Part shown: in pieces, positions 47,801 through 62,800 of the stretch
Numbering within the stretch: the stretch's first letter is position 1
Layout of the letters: each line of letters opens with the position of its first letter
NCBI GenBank assembly: GCA_949751835.1
Contig: CATKHK010000006.1
Location: 682,001 to 746,000, forward strand
Length of the DNA stretch: 64,000 nucleotides
DNA from: Blepharisma japonicum
Taxonomy: Eukaryota; Ciliophora; Heterotrichea; Heterotrichida; Blepharismidae
Direction of reading: 5' to 3'
Notes under the pieces: generated by a model
Seen by the model: the letters and a program-made list of their open reading frames with translations, nothing else
Told to the model about the DNA's origin: nothing
Databases searched by the model: none
Position numbers and translations under genes: made by a program

Positions 47801-50800
47801 ATTTGAAAAGGAAATTAAAAAATATTCAGAAATAAGAAAACCATTAATAATGATAGAAGAAACTGATATAGTCAAGAAAAATTCACAATTTTTGTCTGGG
47901 AAGCCAAGGCTTGATAATGAAAAAATGAGCATGGCTGTTGAAAAATTATTCAAAATAGCTCAGCTTAGAAAAATATTGACTGAAGTTGCAATCTTTAAAT
48001 GGATTAGTCGAGGAATTACTGAAAAAGTCAAAAAGATGGATTATAAATTATTCACAAAGCCTTTAACAACAGTTGAGTTTGAGAATTCTATTGAAGAGCA
48101 CAGATATGCAGACAAAGTTTTAGCCAAACCAATTGTAATTATAGAAGAAGTCGAAGAATTGACTGAAAACCAAAAAGAAATGATGAAGAAAACTATATGT
48201 AATTTGGCAAGAATTTTCAGAGGAAATCTCCAAAAAGTTATTAATAGATGGAAAATTAACCATCACAAGAAAAATACAGCAATTGCTAAGCGAAAAACAA
48301 AGGCAGTTAAAGTAAGATCAGCTCCAAGAAATAGACCTGCATTCGAAATTCTAAATAAGCCTACAACTCAGCTTGAATTTGTTGATCACTCAAAGAATAT
48401 TAAAGATTTACTTGCAAACTTAGGCCACGCAGTTAAATACAATTTATTAAGGTCCCTTAACTCATGGAAGAATGCTGCACAGCTTATATCAGCAACAAAA
48501 ACTGAAGCTCAAGTCTCATTTAGCGTAATGCAAAAGATATCAATTGCACCAGAAATCAAATACGAAGAAGAAAATGTTGCAAAGAAGATGTGCATAAGAG
48601 CTTTAAACAAAATTGCTATCCTTGGATTAAGTAAAGCATTTGACACTTGGAAAGAAAATTTTGTAGAATATGAAGAAGTAGAAGAAGAAATCCAAATCTT
48701 TACCCTTGTTAACAAGCTTATAGTGATTCCAGAAATCCTATCAGTCCCAACTCTTGTTTCCTTGGAAATACAAAAATCTTCCGCCCTGAGACCACAAATA
48801 GTTTTGCCAGAGTTTTTGACAGAGCAACAGATCTATAGCATGGGAAATAGGCATAAACAAAGAGATCAAGTTATTTCATTATCCGTACTTATTCCTCCAG
48901 TATTATCTCCTGAAATACTTGTTGAACATAAGAAGCAGAATGTTCAATATTTCTCCTTGTCTAACAAATCTATTATTTTCCCATACTATCAGGATGAGAC
49001 TACAAAGAAATTAGGAACCATTACAAGACATCTTTCGTCGATCTCACAAAAGAGAGAAGAATTCGCAAAACTCGCTCTCTTTAAATGGTTCTCAAATACT
49101 CATCAAAACGATGTCAAAGGAGTTTCTAGAACTATTTTAACAACACTTGTTAAACCTTTGTCTATTATTCAGTGCGAATTTGACATAAAACCTATTAGAT
49201 ACTCAGAAACATTGATTAGAAAACCTAGAATTGTTATTGAAGAAATGGATATTGTAAAGAAAAACTCTCATTTATTGTCTGAAAAGCCAAAAGATGATCA
49301 AAAAATGCAAATGGCTGTAGATAAACTATTTAGCGTTGCAAAAGCAAGAAAATTACTGAGCGAAGTCGCAATCTTTAAATGGATAAGTCGTGGAGTTTTC
49401 GAAGATAGGCAAAAGGTGCATTATTGGCTACTTACCAAACCACTAACTACAATAGAAATAGAATTTTCTGTAAAATCATCAATAAATACATCAAATATTT
49501 TGTCAAAACCGATTGCAATGATTGAAGAAGTAGAAGAATTAAATGAAAGTCATAAAGAAGTCATGAAGAAGACTGTTTTGAACTTGGCAAGAATTTTCAG
49601 AGGCAATCTTCAAAAAGTGATTAATAGATGGAAAATTAATCACCATAAGAAAAATACTGCAATTGCAAAGAGGAAGACAAAAGCTGTCAAAGTAAGATCA
49701 GCTCCAAGAAATAGACCAGTGTTCGAAGTTTTAAGTAAGCCTACAACCCAGCTCGAATATATAGATCATTCAAAGAGTATAAAAGATTTACTTGCAAACT
49801 TAAACCACGCAATGAAATATAATTTATTAAGATCTCTCAACTCTTGGAAGAATACTACACAACTGATCAAAGCAGCGAAAACTGATGCACAAAAATCATT
49901 TAGCGTAGCACAAAAGCTTTCTATTGCTCCTGAAATTAAATATGAAGAAGAAAACCTAGCAAAGAAAATGCATTTGAGAGCCTTAAATAAAATTGCGAAA
50001 TTTGGGCTATATAGAGCTTTTGATAGATGGACAAAAGAACCAGTAGAGTTTGAGGAAGTCGAAGAAGTCACAACAACAGTCACCACAAAAACTAAATCTG
50101 CCCCAGATACTCAAACAATGTTTACAGCCTCATCGAAAGTCTCTGTAAGTCCAGTCATCTATTATGAGAATAGAGAAAAAGACACTTTAGCACAAAAACT
50201 TCATCTAAAAGCACTCAACAAAATTATTTTGTTCAGCCTCTATAAGGCATTTGACACTTGGAAACAAAATTTAGTAGAATATGAAGAGTTTGAAGAAGTG
50301 GTCACAGAAATCACAAAAATTAAAGCTTTACCTGTAGCAAGAAAAGTCTTCACTCCTGTTACTAAGGTTATTGTGATCCCTTGTTTCAATTTTGAAGCTA
50401 AAGAACAGACATTGACTCTCCAAAGATTCTTGGTGATGAACAAGCCAACCATTCTGCCAGAAATTGTTGATTTCTTAAGTACCTTTACAAAAGCATGCTT
50501 AGCAAATTTGAAGCACATGTCAAGAATTAAACTAAGGCAAGCTTTTAATACATGGAAAGAGGCCACAGACTTTGGAAACGATGAAATATTATCAGCTGCT
50601 GTCAAAAGAAGATTCTTGAAAGGAAAGCCATCGAAGCCAAGAAGCAAAAAAATGGACACTGTTGTCGACTATCTATTCCGAATCCAAGAAACAAGAAGTC
50701 AATTACTAAATCGTGCCTTATTTAAGTGGCTCAGCTATAAACCTGCAGATCTTTCTAATCAATTTACTTATGTTCCTCTATTAAAGCCTTTTATAACTCC

Positions 50801-53800
50801 TGAAATTGATTACTCATTCGATTCAAAAGCAATGAGATACTCAGAAATGATAATAAGAAAGCCAAGAGTCATGATCGAAGAAATGGATGAAATCAAGAAG
50901 TATAAACATTTATTGCATGGAGAATCAAAGCATGATGATGAGAAAATGAAGATGGCAGTAGAAAAATTATATAGTATTGCAAAAGCTAGAAAATCGATGA
51001 GTGAACTTGCAATTTTCAAATGGATTAATTTAGGGATTTCTGAAGAAAGTATTAAGATGAGCTATAAATTGTTCACAAAGCCTTTAGCTACTCTTGAAAT
51101 AGAGTATTCTCATAAGACATCTATAAGCACAGAAAACATTCTTTCAAAGCCAATTGCAATGATTGAAGAAGCAGAAGAATTAAGTAGTAGCCAAAAAGAA
51201 ACAATGAAAAAGAGTATATTGAGTTTGGCAAGAATTTTCAGAGGAAATCTTCAAAAAGTTATTAATAGATGGAAAATTAACCACCATAAGAAAAATACTG
51301 CAATTGCTAAGAGAAAGACCAAAGCTGTAAAAGTAAGATCAGCTCCAAGAAATAGGCCTGTATTTATGCTCTTAAGTAAACCAACAACTCAACTCGAATT
51401 TATTGATCACTCAAAGACTATTAAAGATCTACTTGCAAACTTAAACCATGCAGTCAAATATAACTTATTCAGATCATTTAATACTTGGAAAAATGCTTCA
51501 CAGCTAATTAAAGCAACCAAAACAGAAACTCAATTTTCATTCAGTGCTATTCAAAAACTGTCGATTGCTCCTGAAATTAAATACGAAGAAGAAAGCCTTG
51601 CAAAGAAAATGCATTTGAGAGCCCTAAATAGAATTGCACTGTTTGGACTTTATAAAGCTTTTGATAGATGGACAAAAGAGCCAGTAGAGTTTGAAGAAGT
51701 CGAAGAAGTCACAACAACAGTCACCACAAAAACAAAATCTGCACCAGATACTCAAGTAATATTTGCAGCCTTATCGAAAGTCCCTGTAATCCCAATCATT
51801 CAATATGAGAATAGAGAAAAAGACACTTTAGCACAAAAACTTCACCTAAAAGCACTCAATAAAATTATTTTGTTTAGCCTCTACAAGGCATTTGACACTT
51901 GGAAACAAAATTCTGTAGAGTATGAAGAATTTGAAGAAGTGGTCACAGAAATCACCAAGATCAAAGCGTCTCCTGTTGTAAGAAGATTCTTCACTCCTAT
52001 TAGTAAGCTTCTCGTTACTCCTGAAATTGATTATTCATTTGATGTCATAGCAACAAAATACTCAGAAACGATATTTAGAAAGCCAAAAGTTATAATTGAG
52101 GAAATGGATGAAGTCAAGAAATATAAGCATTTATTGTCTGGAGAGCCTAAATCTGATGATAAAATGAAGGTAGCAGTAGAAAAATTAGATAGCATTGCAA
52201 AAGCTAGAAAATTGATGAGTGAACTTGCAATATTTAAATGGCTTAGCCGTGGAGTTTCTGAGAAAAGTATTAAGGAGAGCTATAAATTGTTTACGAAACC
52301 ATTAACAATTATTGAAATTGAAAATTATGTTGAGGAATCTAGATATGCAGAGAAAACTTTAATAAAGCCTATAGTAATGATTGAAGAAGCAGAAGAATTA
52401 AGTAGCAGCCAAAAAGAAACAATGAAAAAGAGTATATTGAGTTTGGCGAGAATTTTCAGAGGAAATCTTCAAAAAGTTATTAATAGATGGAAAATTAATC
52501 ACCATAAGAAAAACAATGCAATTGCTAAGAGAAAGACCAAAGCTGTAAAAGTAAGATCAGCTCCAAGAAATAGGCCTGTATTTACATTGCTAAGTAAACC
52601 AACAAGTCAGCCCGAATTTATTGATCACTCAAAGACTATTAAAGATCTACTTGCAAGCCTAAACCATGCAGTGAAATATAACTTATTCAGATCATTTAAC
52701 ACTTGGAAAAATGCTCCACAGCTAATTAAAGCAACCAAAACAGAAGCTCAAGTCTCATTCGGTGCTATTCAAAAGCTTTTGATTGCTCCTGAAATTAAAT
52801 ACGAAGAAGAAAACCTAGCAAAGAAAATGCATTTGAGAGCCTTAAATAAAATTGCGAAGTTTGGGCTATATAGAGCTTTTGATAGATGGACAAAAGAACC
52901 AGTAGAGTTTGAAGAAGTCGAAGAAGTCACAACAACAGTCACTACCAAAACTAAATCTGCCCCAGATACTCAAACAATGTTTGCAGCCTTATCGAAAGTC
53001 TCTGTAATTCCAGAAATTCAATATGAGAACAGAGAAAAAGACACTTTAGCACAAAAACTTCACCTAAAAGCACTCAGCAAAATTATTTTGTTCAGCCTCT
53101 ACAAGGCATTTGACACTTGGAAACAAAATTCTGTAGAGTACGAAGAGTTCGAAGAAGTGGTCACAGAAATCACCAAGACCAAAGCATCACCTGCATTAAG
53201 AAAAATCTTCACTCCTATAAGCAAGGTTGTCGTAATTCCTGAAATCCAGACCCTACATAAAAATAGCTTCAAGTTCTTTGAAATTTCCAATAAATTAAGC
53301 ATCAAACCTTACCACAAAGATGAAGTGAAAACCCAAGAAATTTCATCAACTCAGCTAAGTATTATAAGTCCCCCAATAACAACCCCAGAATTCCTTATAG
53401 AAGCTGAAGAGCCTGAAGTTCAATATTTTAGCTGCAGACCAAAAGCTATTACACTACCAATTTATAAATCTGGAGAAAGGCTAGAAAAAACCAAATTCCA
53501 AGTATTTGATTTATTAAGTAAAGCAGAAGTCCACCCATGCTTCACAAGTGAAATATTAACTATAATTGAAAGAAAAACAGTTTTTAGATTGCTACTAGCA
53601 CCTATAATAGCTCCTGAGCTGCACGATGAGCAGCAGAAGAAACATAAGTCGGTTGATGTCGAATCAACAGTGCTTTCTGCAATTTCAAGACCAATTTTAG
53701 TGCCAGAAATGCTAAGGAGAAAGAGAAGAAGGACTTTCATGACTGAAACTCCTAAAGAGGAGATGTCAGATAGCAGCTATGAAGAAGAAATAGTGACTGA

Positions 53801-56800
53801 AATCACATTTGTGAAGGTTACTCCATCTGAGATAGAAAGAACTGTAATTTATCCTCAACAGAAAGTACTGGTTCCTGCTGTGGTAGTTAATGATGTAGAA
53901 GTGATTGAGATTCAAGAAATGCAAAGTGCTTCGATTATGCCTAAACAAAAAACTAAGCAAAGATCTGCTAATAAAGCAAAAGCACATTTGAACAATTTGG
54001 ATCATATCGTCAAGAGATGGATTGCAAGAGCATTCTACACCTGGAGAATAGAAGATCCTGAAGCAATAGAAAGAAGACTAGTTCAATCAAAGAAATTGAC
54101 AAAGGAAACAGAACTAGTTACAAAGGTTTATTATCCAGAAACTAAATGTGTTATTCCAATAACTCTATCTGAAGACACTGAAATAATAGAAGAATTTGAA
54201 ATCCAAAGCACTTCAATCAAAGCTAAGCCTAAAAAAGCTAAAGTAAGATCCTCAAAGCCACATCTGAAAAATCTCGACCATATTGTCAAGAAAATCTTGT
54301 CATTAGTTTTCAATCAGTGGAAATACGCTAAGGAAGATTCTCCATCACATGATATAAATGCTTCAAGATCTGTATTTTTCTTAAAAGGCAAACCAATTAC
54401 TTCTATTGAAATCGCTTATGAAGATGTAACATTCATGAAAAAGACAAGCGCAATTAAACGGCCAAAGAAAAATCAAGCTAAGCCTAGAAAACAAAAGAGC
54501 CATTTACTAAATTTAATCCATATAGTCAAAGACAGAGTTACTCACGCATTTAATAAATGGAGCAGAGAAGCTAAGCAGCCAGTTGCAACGCTTGATCAAC
54601 AATTAGCTAATCTCTTAGAAAGAAAAGAATACAAATTAGCATCCAAAGTAACTATTCCTATTGTATTTGCTGAAGAAATTGAAGAATTCCAATTAGCCAA
54701 TCTCTTAGAAAGAAAAGAATACAAATTGGCATCCAAAGTAACTATTCCTATTGTATTTGCTGAAGAAACTGCGATCGAAATTGAAGAATTCCAATTAGCC
54801 ACTCTCTTAGAAAGAAAAGAATACAAATTGGCATCCAAAGTAACTATTCCTATTGTATTTGCTGAAGAAGCTGTGATCGGAATTGAAGAATTCCAAGTCC
54901 AAACGACCTCAATTCAACCAAGACCTAAACAATCTAAAGTTAGGTCAGCCAAGAAAACTAAGCCTCATCTTAAGAATTTGGATCATATCATTAAAAAGAT
55001 GCTTCTCATTGCTTTTAATGCTTGGAAAAACAGATCTATCATCAAGGAAACAGATATCACAAGAAAAGAAATCAGCCTTGTCACCAAGCCATTAACTTCT
55101 ATTGAAATCTTCTTTGAAGAAATAAAGTTTAGCAAGAAGACTTCTGGAATTGTAAAGCCTCAAAAGAAAGCCCAGCCTCCTGCAAAGAAGCAAAAGAACC
55201 AATTTGTGATACTAAACCATATAGCTAAAAGTTTGCTATCCAAGCCATTTAATAAATGGAGACTATTAAGCTTGCTTAAGCATGAAAAAACTACTCAACA
55301 GTTTATTAGATATTCTCCAATAGCATTGCCAATAATTCCGGTAGAAATAATTGACGAAACAAGAAAGCCAGACTATAAGAAAGCTATTTCAATAGCTAAC
55401 TATCCAAGAATTCTACCCGAATTTATGACTATGAGAAGTCCTTCTCATTATTTCCAAAGAGAAATGACAATAATTGAAGTCGCAGAAACATTTGACTATT
55501 CTATAACTCTTCAGTCATTGCAGAAGCCACTCACAATGATCACTAATCAATCCAAAGAAGTACAAGATTTAGAAGTACCTGCAGAAGTAATTGAAAAAGA
55601 AATACTCAGTGAAGCCATAGAATATGATAGTGAAGCTTTATCATTTTTAATTCTTACAAAGCCTATATTAGTCCCTGAAGCAACTGATTCTTCAAGAAGA
55701 AAGAGAAAGCAAAGATTAGGAGAAATTGATCCTGAAGACCAATACTTACCAGAAGAAATTGAAGAAAAAGCAGATGTCATTGAAAGAACTGTGATTTGTC
55801 CTCAACAGAAAGTACTGGTTCCTGCTGTGGTTGTTAATGATATAGAAGTGATTGAGATTCAAGAAATGCAAAGTACTTCAATTAAGTCTAAGCCAAAAGC
55901 TAAAGTAAGATCTGCTAAAAAAGCAAAAGCACATTTGAGTAATCTTGATCATATCGTTAAAAGATGGATTGCAAGAGCATTCTACACCTGGAGAATAGAA
56001 GATCCTGAAGCAATAGAAAGAAGACTAGTCCAATCAAAGAAATTGACAAAGGAAACAGAATTAGTTACAAAGGTTTATTATCCAGAAACCAAATGTGTTA
56101 TTCCAATAACTCTAGTTGAAGACACTGAAATAATAGAAGAACTTGAAATTCAAAGTACTTCAATCAAAGCTCAGCCTAAGAAGGCTAAAGTCAGATCTGC
56201 AAAGCCACATCTGAAGAATCTCGACCATATTCTTAAAAAAGTTATTTTTGCAGCTTTCAGTCAATGGAAAAATATAAGAAGAGAGCCATTAATAGAAAGA
56301 AGAGAGCTGAAATTGATAAGCAAGCCTATAATTTCAATTGAAAAATTATTAGCTGAAACTGCGCCTCTTCAATCTTTCAGTATTAATATCTACACTATTG
56401 CCTCTAAAGTCGTTATTCCTGCGGTGTTTATTGAAGAAACCATTACAATTGAAAAATTTGAGATCCAGAGCACTTCTGTCCAAGTTAAGCCTAAGCAAGC
56501 TAAAGTCAGGTCATCTAAAAAAGTAAAGCCACATCTTAAGAACCTTGATCATATTCTCAAAAGGATTTTAATGCTAGCCCTCAATGTCTGGAAAAATGCA
56601 TATAAGCTTCCATTAATTAAAGAGACTGAGATTACTACTTATTCTCCTATTGCCCATCCGATAATCCCTATTGAAATGAAGGAAGAAGAATCTGAAATAC
56701 AAATTTATAAGAAGCCTCTATCAATTGAAGTGTATCCAAGGGTGCTACCAGAAACTATGACTATGAGAAGCCCATCTCATTATATCCAAAGAGAGACATC

Positions 56801-59800
56801 CATAATTGAAGTTAGCGAAACATTTGACTATTCTATAAGCCATAAATCTTTATATAAACCAATCACAATAATCGCTAGCCAAGTTAAAGAGTCAAGCAAG
56901 CCAGCGTTATCTTTAGATGCTGCTGAAAAAGAAGCCTCCTCAACTACAAAATTCTATACTTTTGAAAAAGCACATAAGGCTATAGTGAAGCCATATTGTC
57001 AGTTTGAAGAAGTCCAAGGATATTATGCTGATTCTTCAGCTTTCTTAATAACAGCTAAACCTGTTTTGGTGCCTGAAACTATAGAATCTTCAAGAAGAAA
57101 TAGAAAGCAAGGAGAAATCTCTGAGGATGAGGCCTCATCAGAAACTGAAAAAGCAACTACAGAAGAAGCAAAGATTTTAGCAGAAAGAATTGTACTAATT
57201 CCTCAACAGAAACTTCTAGTTCCTGCTGCTTTGGTTAATGAAACTATTGTGATTGAAGAACTCGAAATTCAGAGTACTTCTATTAAAGCAAAGCCTAAGA
57301 AAACGAAAGTGAGATCAGCAAAACCACATTTGAAAAACCTTGATCATATCCTTAAAAAGGTCTTGCTTATAGCATTTGGCCAGTGGAAAAATACTAAGAA
57401 AGAGCTTTTAGTTGAAAGAAAAGAACTGAATTTGATTATCAGGCCTATAGTTTCAATAGAGAAACTTACCAGTACATATCAGTCAGAACAATCTAGAGAA
57501 ACAGCAATATATCATATGGATTCAAAAATAGCTGTTCCTATTGCATTCATTGAAGAATCACCTATTGAAATTACTTCTGGCCAATGGAAGAACATGAAGA
57601 GCGAATTCTTAGTAGAAAGAAAAGAGTTGAAATTGGTTAGTAAGCCTATCATTTCAATAGAAAAATTATCAATCGCGCACCAGCCTGAACAATCATTAGA
57701 AACATCAATCTACTATATTGAGTCTAAAGTAGCTGTTCCTATTATATTTGCTGAAGAAACAGTCATTGAAATTGAGGAGTTCCAAGTTCAAAGTACCTCT
57801 GCTCAAACAAGACCTAAAAAGACTAAAGTTAGGTCAGCTAAGAAAGCTAAGCCTCACCTTAAAAACCTTGATCATATCCTTAAAAAAGCTTTAATTCTAC
57901 CTTTCAATATATGGAAAAATGCAAATAAGCTTATTCTAACTAAAGAAACTGATATAGTTAGAAATGAAATTTATCTAGTCACTAAGCCTTTAACATCAAT
58001 TGAAATAATTTCTGAAGAAGTAGCAATTGCAAAAAGGACTGCTGGAGTTAAGGAACCTCAAAATAAACAAAAGAATCAATTTGTGATACTGAATCATATA
58101 GCTAAAAGTATATTGTCAAAGCCTTTCCATAAATGGAGAATACTAAGCTCATTAAAGCAAGAAAAAGACTTGGTTATAAGCCAGCAGATTATAAAATACT
58201 CTCCAGTAACTTATCCAATTATACCTATTGAGACTGCTATTGAAGATTCTCAAATTAAATCAGATCATAAGAAATCATTATCAGTTGAAGTCTTCCCTAG
58301 AGTGCTGCCAGAGCTAATGACTTCAAGAAGCCCATCTCGCTATATTCAAAGAGAAGTTTCAGTAATTGAGGTGAGTGAAAAGATTGACTATTCGCTTAGT
58401 CTTGAATCTTTACATAAGCCACTTACAATGATTACAAATCAAACTAAAGAATCTTCAGAATTTTTGGAAAAAGTTACCATTAGCGATGCTAAAGCTAAAT
58501 CTGCTCCAGCAAAAATTTCTTCTATGAAATACTGCTCCTTTGCAAGCTTCTATAAGCCTATATTAAAGCCTAAATTCCAAGATAAATCTGAAAAAGCCTC
58601 TTATCATGTAGAAAACAAGATTAGCATTGCTCCTGAATCCTTAATAGAAATTGATCATAAGTCCAAGCATTATGATGGAAAATTGACAAGACAATATGCA
58701 CTTGAATCGAAACCTTTGATAATCCTTGAATACTTTGACGATGAAAGAATCATATTTAAGCTCAGAGAAGACCCAGTCATTAAAGACATTTTAAGCACTT
58801 CTACAATGCAGGTGCATTATCAGCAAAAGCCTGAGCCTTATTTCACCTCGATTGATAAGACAACTACTGTATCTCTTTTGAAGAAGCCAATTACTATTCT
58901 AGATAGCATAGTAGATTTGGCTAAGGTAGAGAAAGTTTACCAATGCTCTTTAATGACCTATCCAAAAGTCTATTTAGAGTCTGTTAATGCAATTAAGCCA
59001 GCAAGATACCTTCAAAGAGAAATTTCAGTCATAGAAATCCATGAAGATGTTGAGAACAAATTCCAGCTTTCTGCAATCTCTAAGCCAATAACCATAATTT
59101 ATAATGAATCGAATCTTCAAGACTCTTCATCTTTGCAATCATCTTCTGAAGAAATCCCTGAAGAAGAATTCGGAGTAGTTTCGATTCAAGTTGAAGAAAA
59201 GACCACCAAACTACAGTCAGAAATCCCTGAAGTCAAAAAACCATCTGCATTGTCATATACAGTTCAGTCTCTACTTCTGATTCCATTAGAAATCCACTAT
59301 GAGAAGCCAAACATTGAAGAGAAAGAAGTCATTATTTCTCCTGATGTACTTTTCTTTAACCCAATTGTTGATGACTCACAAGAAGAAGTATTTACAATGG
59401 CGACTAAGGTTGTTACAATCGCAGAATTCCATGAAGAAAAGATTGTAAAGGAGGTTGAAAGCTCAGAAGAAAAGCAAGAAGCAAAAGATATGAAGTATTA
59501 TGAACTAAAGCCAATGCAAAAGCCAGTTGCTATCATAGAAAGTGCCTTTATGATTACACCTAAGAGACTTTTACATAGAGAATTTTCAATAATAGAAATT
59601 CAAGATGAAATCGATAATAAATTCTCACTACAAGCATTTGTTAAACCTATTTCTATTCTTGAAACTAGCCTCTCAATTAAGAACACTATCACTTCTATAA
59701 AAGACGAGCAAAATCTTCCTGGAGCTCATCATGCTCAAAAAGAGTCAAATCTACCAGAAATCACTAAAGTTTCACCACAAAAATTAATAGCAATTCCTAT

Positions 59801-62800
59801 GCAGAAACCAGTTATTGTCGTTGAAAGCTATATAGGCATTCATGATAGCTCTGCTTCGCTTTTACCATCACAAAGAAATCCTCTTGAAGCTGAGCCACAC
59901 TTTGGAGACTCAGAAGGCTTCAACTCTATGAGCTCTTCTGGTGTGAAAATTGAAAAATCTATATTTACTGCTAGCCATAAAGCTCAAACTTTCCCTGATT
60001 TCAGAACAGAATCCTCATTAGAAAAGTTACTTAAAATATCAATCGAAACTTATTCTGTAGCTTCAAGGCCTCATATATTAATTGAATCATTCAGCGAAGA
60101 ACAAATAAGAAAATACATCATTAATAAGAACAAATTTGTTACTAGAAGCAGTGAGCAAGAGGTTTCTTATACTCATACAGCGATTTCAAGGCCACAAATA
60201 CTACTTGAAACACTATATAAAGAGAAATCAAGAAAATCGAAGGTGAGATATGAAGAACAGCAAGAATCAGCAATTTTGGAGCCAGCACAGGAGTTTTCTG
60301 CAATCAAATACTCTATTGCCATAAGACCTCAGATATTAATTGAAAAGCATGATGAAGATGAAATAAGAAGCCTTATAATAAAGAGAGAAAGCTTATCTAT
60401 GGGTAGACAGGTAAGCCAAGAAGTTCCATCAGCTCCTTTTGCAATTATATCTAGACCAGTTGTACCAATTGAAACGCTTATTAAAGAAAAAGTAAGAAGG
60501 AATCTGAGAGATACTGCTCTTTATGATGAAGATCAAGCCGAGGATCAAGAATCATCAGTAGTTTATTCTGCTATTTCAAGGCCGCAGATAACAATTGAAA
60601 AGCTATATGAAGAAGTCACCAGAAGACGTAAGATTAAAAAGGTTTACATTGACTCCACTGAAAGAAGTGAAATCAAAGAAATTATTCTTGGATCTAAGCC
60701 AATCATTATTGTCGAGCAACATTCTCATATGAGTGGAAAAGCACCTTTTGTTGCTACCGAAAATATTTTAATTCCACTTGTAAAACCACTTATAGTCTGT
60801 GCAGAAATATCTACTGATCAAACTAGCATTATTCTTGGAGCAAAAAGTGTTATAGCAGCAAGCCCTGATTCAGAGATACTTAAATTGCAAGCTTTCTTTA
60901 AGCCTAAGATATCAATGCAGACTATTTATAAAAAGCCTATTGGGTTATTAGAAGATCCAAAAGACCAATCCTCTTCTGAAGAAATCCCTGAAGAAGAACT
61001 CGGAGCTGTTTCATTCCAAGTTGAAGAAAAGACCACCAAACTGCAGTCAGAAATCCCTGAAGTCAAAAAGCCATCTGCATTGTCATATACAGTTCTGCCT
61101 TTACTTCTGATTCCATTAGAAATCCACTATAAGAAGCCAAACATTGAAGAGAAAGAAGTCATTATTTCTCCTGATGTACTTTTCTTTAATCCAATTGTTG
61201 ATGACTCACAAGAAGAAGTATTTACAATCGCTACTAAGATTGTTACAATCATAGAATTCCATGAAGAAAAGATTGTAAAGGAGGTTGAAAGCTCAGAAGA
61301 AAAGCAAGAAGCAAAAGATATGAAATATTATGAACTAAAGCCAATGCAAAAGCCAATTGTCACTATAGAAAGTGTGATTACTCTTACTCCAAAAAGACTT
61401 TTACACAGAGAAATTTCAATAATAGAAATTAGAGAACAAATTGACAATAAGTTCTCACTTCAAGCAATTGTAAAACCGATTTCTCTTCTGGAATCTAGCC
61501 TTTCTCCTAAGAGTATTGAAAAATCTGTAAAAGATGAACAAAATCTTCCTGAAGCTCATCAGACTCAAAAAGAAATCAATTTGCCTGAAATCTATAAAGC
61601 ATCATCACAGAAGTTAATCTCAATCCCTATACAAAAACCAGTTATCGTTGTTGAAAGTTACGTGCACACTCATGACAGTACTGTTTCGCTATTACCAGGA
61701 TCGCAGAGAAACCCTCTTGAAGCTGAGCCACACTTTGGAGACTCAGAAGGCTTTAGCTCTATGAGCTCATCTGGTCTGAAAATTGAAAAAGCTACATTTG
61801 CAGCTGACCATAAAGCCCAAGTTTTCCCCGAATTTATAACAGAATCTTCATTAGAAAAATCTCTCAAAATCTCAGTAGAAACATATTCTGTAGCTTCAAG
61901 GCCTCATATATTAATTGAATCATTCAGCGAAGAACAAATAAGAAAATACATCATTAATAAGAACAAATTTGTTACTAAAAGGAGCGAGCAAGAAGTTTCT
62001 TATACTCATACAGCGATTTCAAGGCCACAAATACTACTTGAAACACTTTATAAAGAGGAATCAAGAAAAGCTAAAGCAAACTACGGAGAGCAGCTAGAAT
62101 CAGAAATTGTGGAGACAGCAAAGGTATCATTTGTAGTATACACCAAATTCCAAATCCTTCCTGAGCTTTTAATCAAAACATCCATAGCAGAAAAATCTGA
62201 AGCTTTATCAGTTCATTCAGCTATTCTCAGACCTCAAGTATCAGTTGAAAAACTCTATGAGGCTAAAACTAAAAAGCAACCTAAATACATAATTTCTGAG
62301 CCTGGAGCAATATCTCAAAAACAATTATCAGAAACCTTCTCAATCATTTCCAGACCTATCATTCCAGTCGAGAAAATAACTCAAATTGTCAGATATGATG
62401 CCATAGAAGATACAGAGAGAATAGTAAAAGAAAGCATCCTTGCAGCAAAATACTCTATTATATCAAAACCTCAGATTTTGATTGAAAAATATGAAGAGGA
62501 TGAGTTAAGAAGCTGGGTAATAAAGAGAGATAGCCTTTCTGAAAGTCAGGTGGCTAACCAAGAAATTCTGCTGTCAGCCTTTTCAAGTATATCTAGACCT
62601 GTTGTACCGATTGAAATGCTTAGTAAGGAAAAGATAAGAAGGCATCTCAAAGAAATTGTTCTTTACGACGACACAACTCAATTCCAAGAATCATCAGTAG
62701 TTTATTCTGCGATTTCAAGGCCACAGATAGCAATTGAAAAGCTTAATGAAGAAGCCACCAGAAGGAGAAAAGTTAAGAAGGTATACATCGAAAATACTGA

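Noticed and set aside
39290-53200. Tandem repeats as a CRISPR or satellite array
   Set aside because: The units are long, coding, keep frame, and contain Sfi1-like motifs.
37451-53740. Many minus-strand frames of 60-160 residues within the giant gene
   Set aside because: They recur at the repeat period and mirror the plus-strand codons; no recognisable domains.
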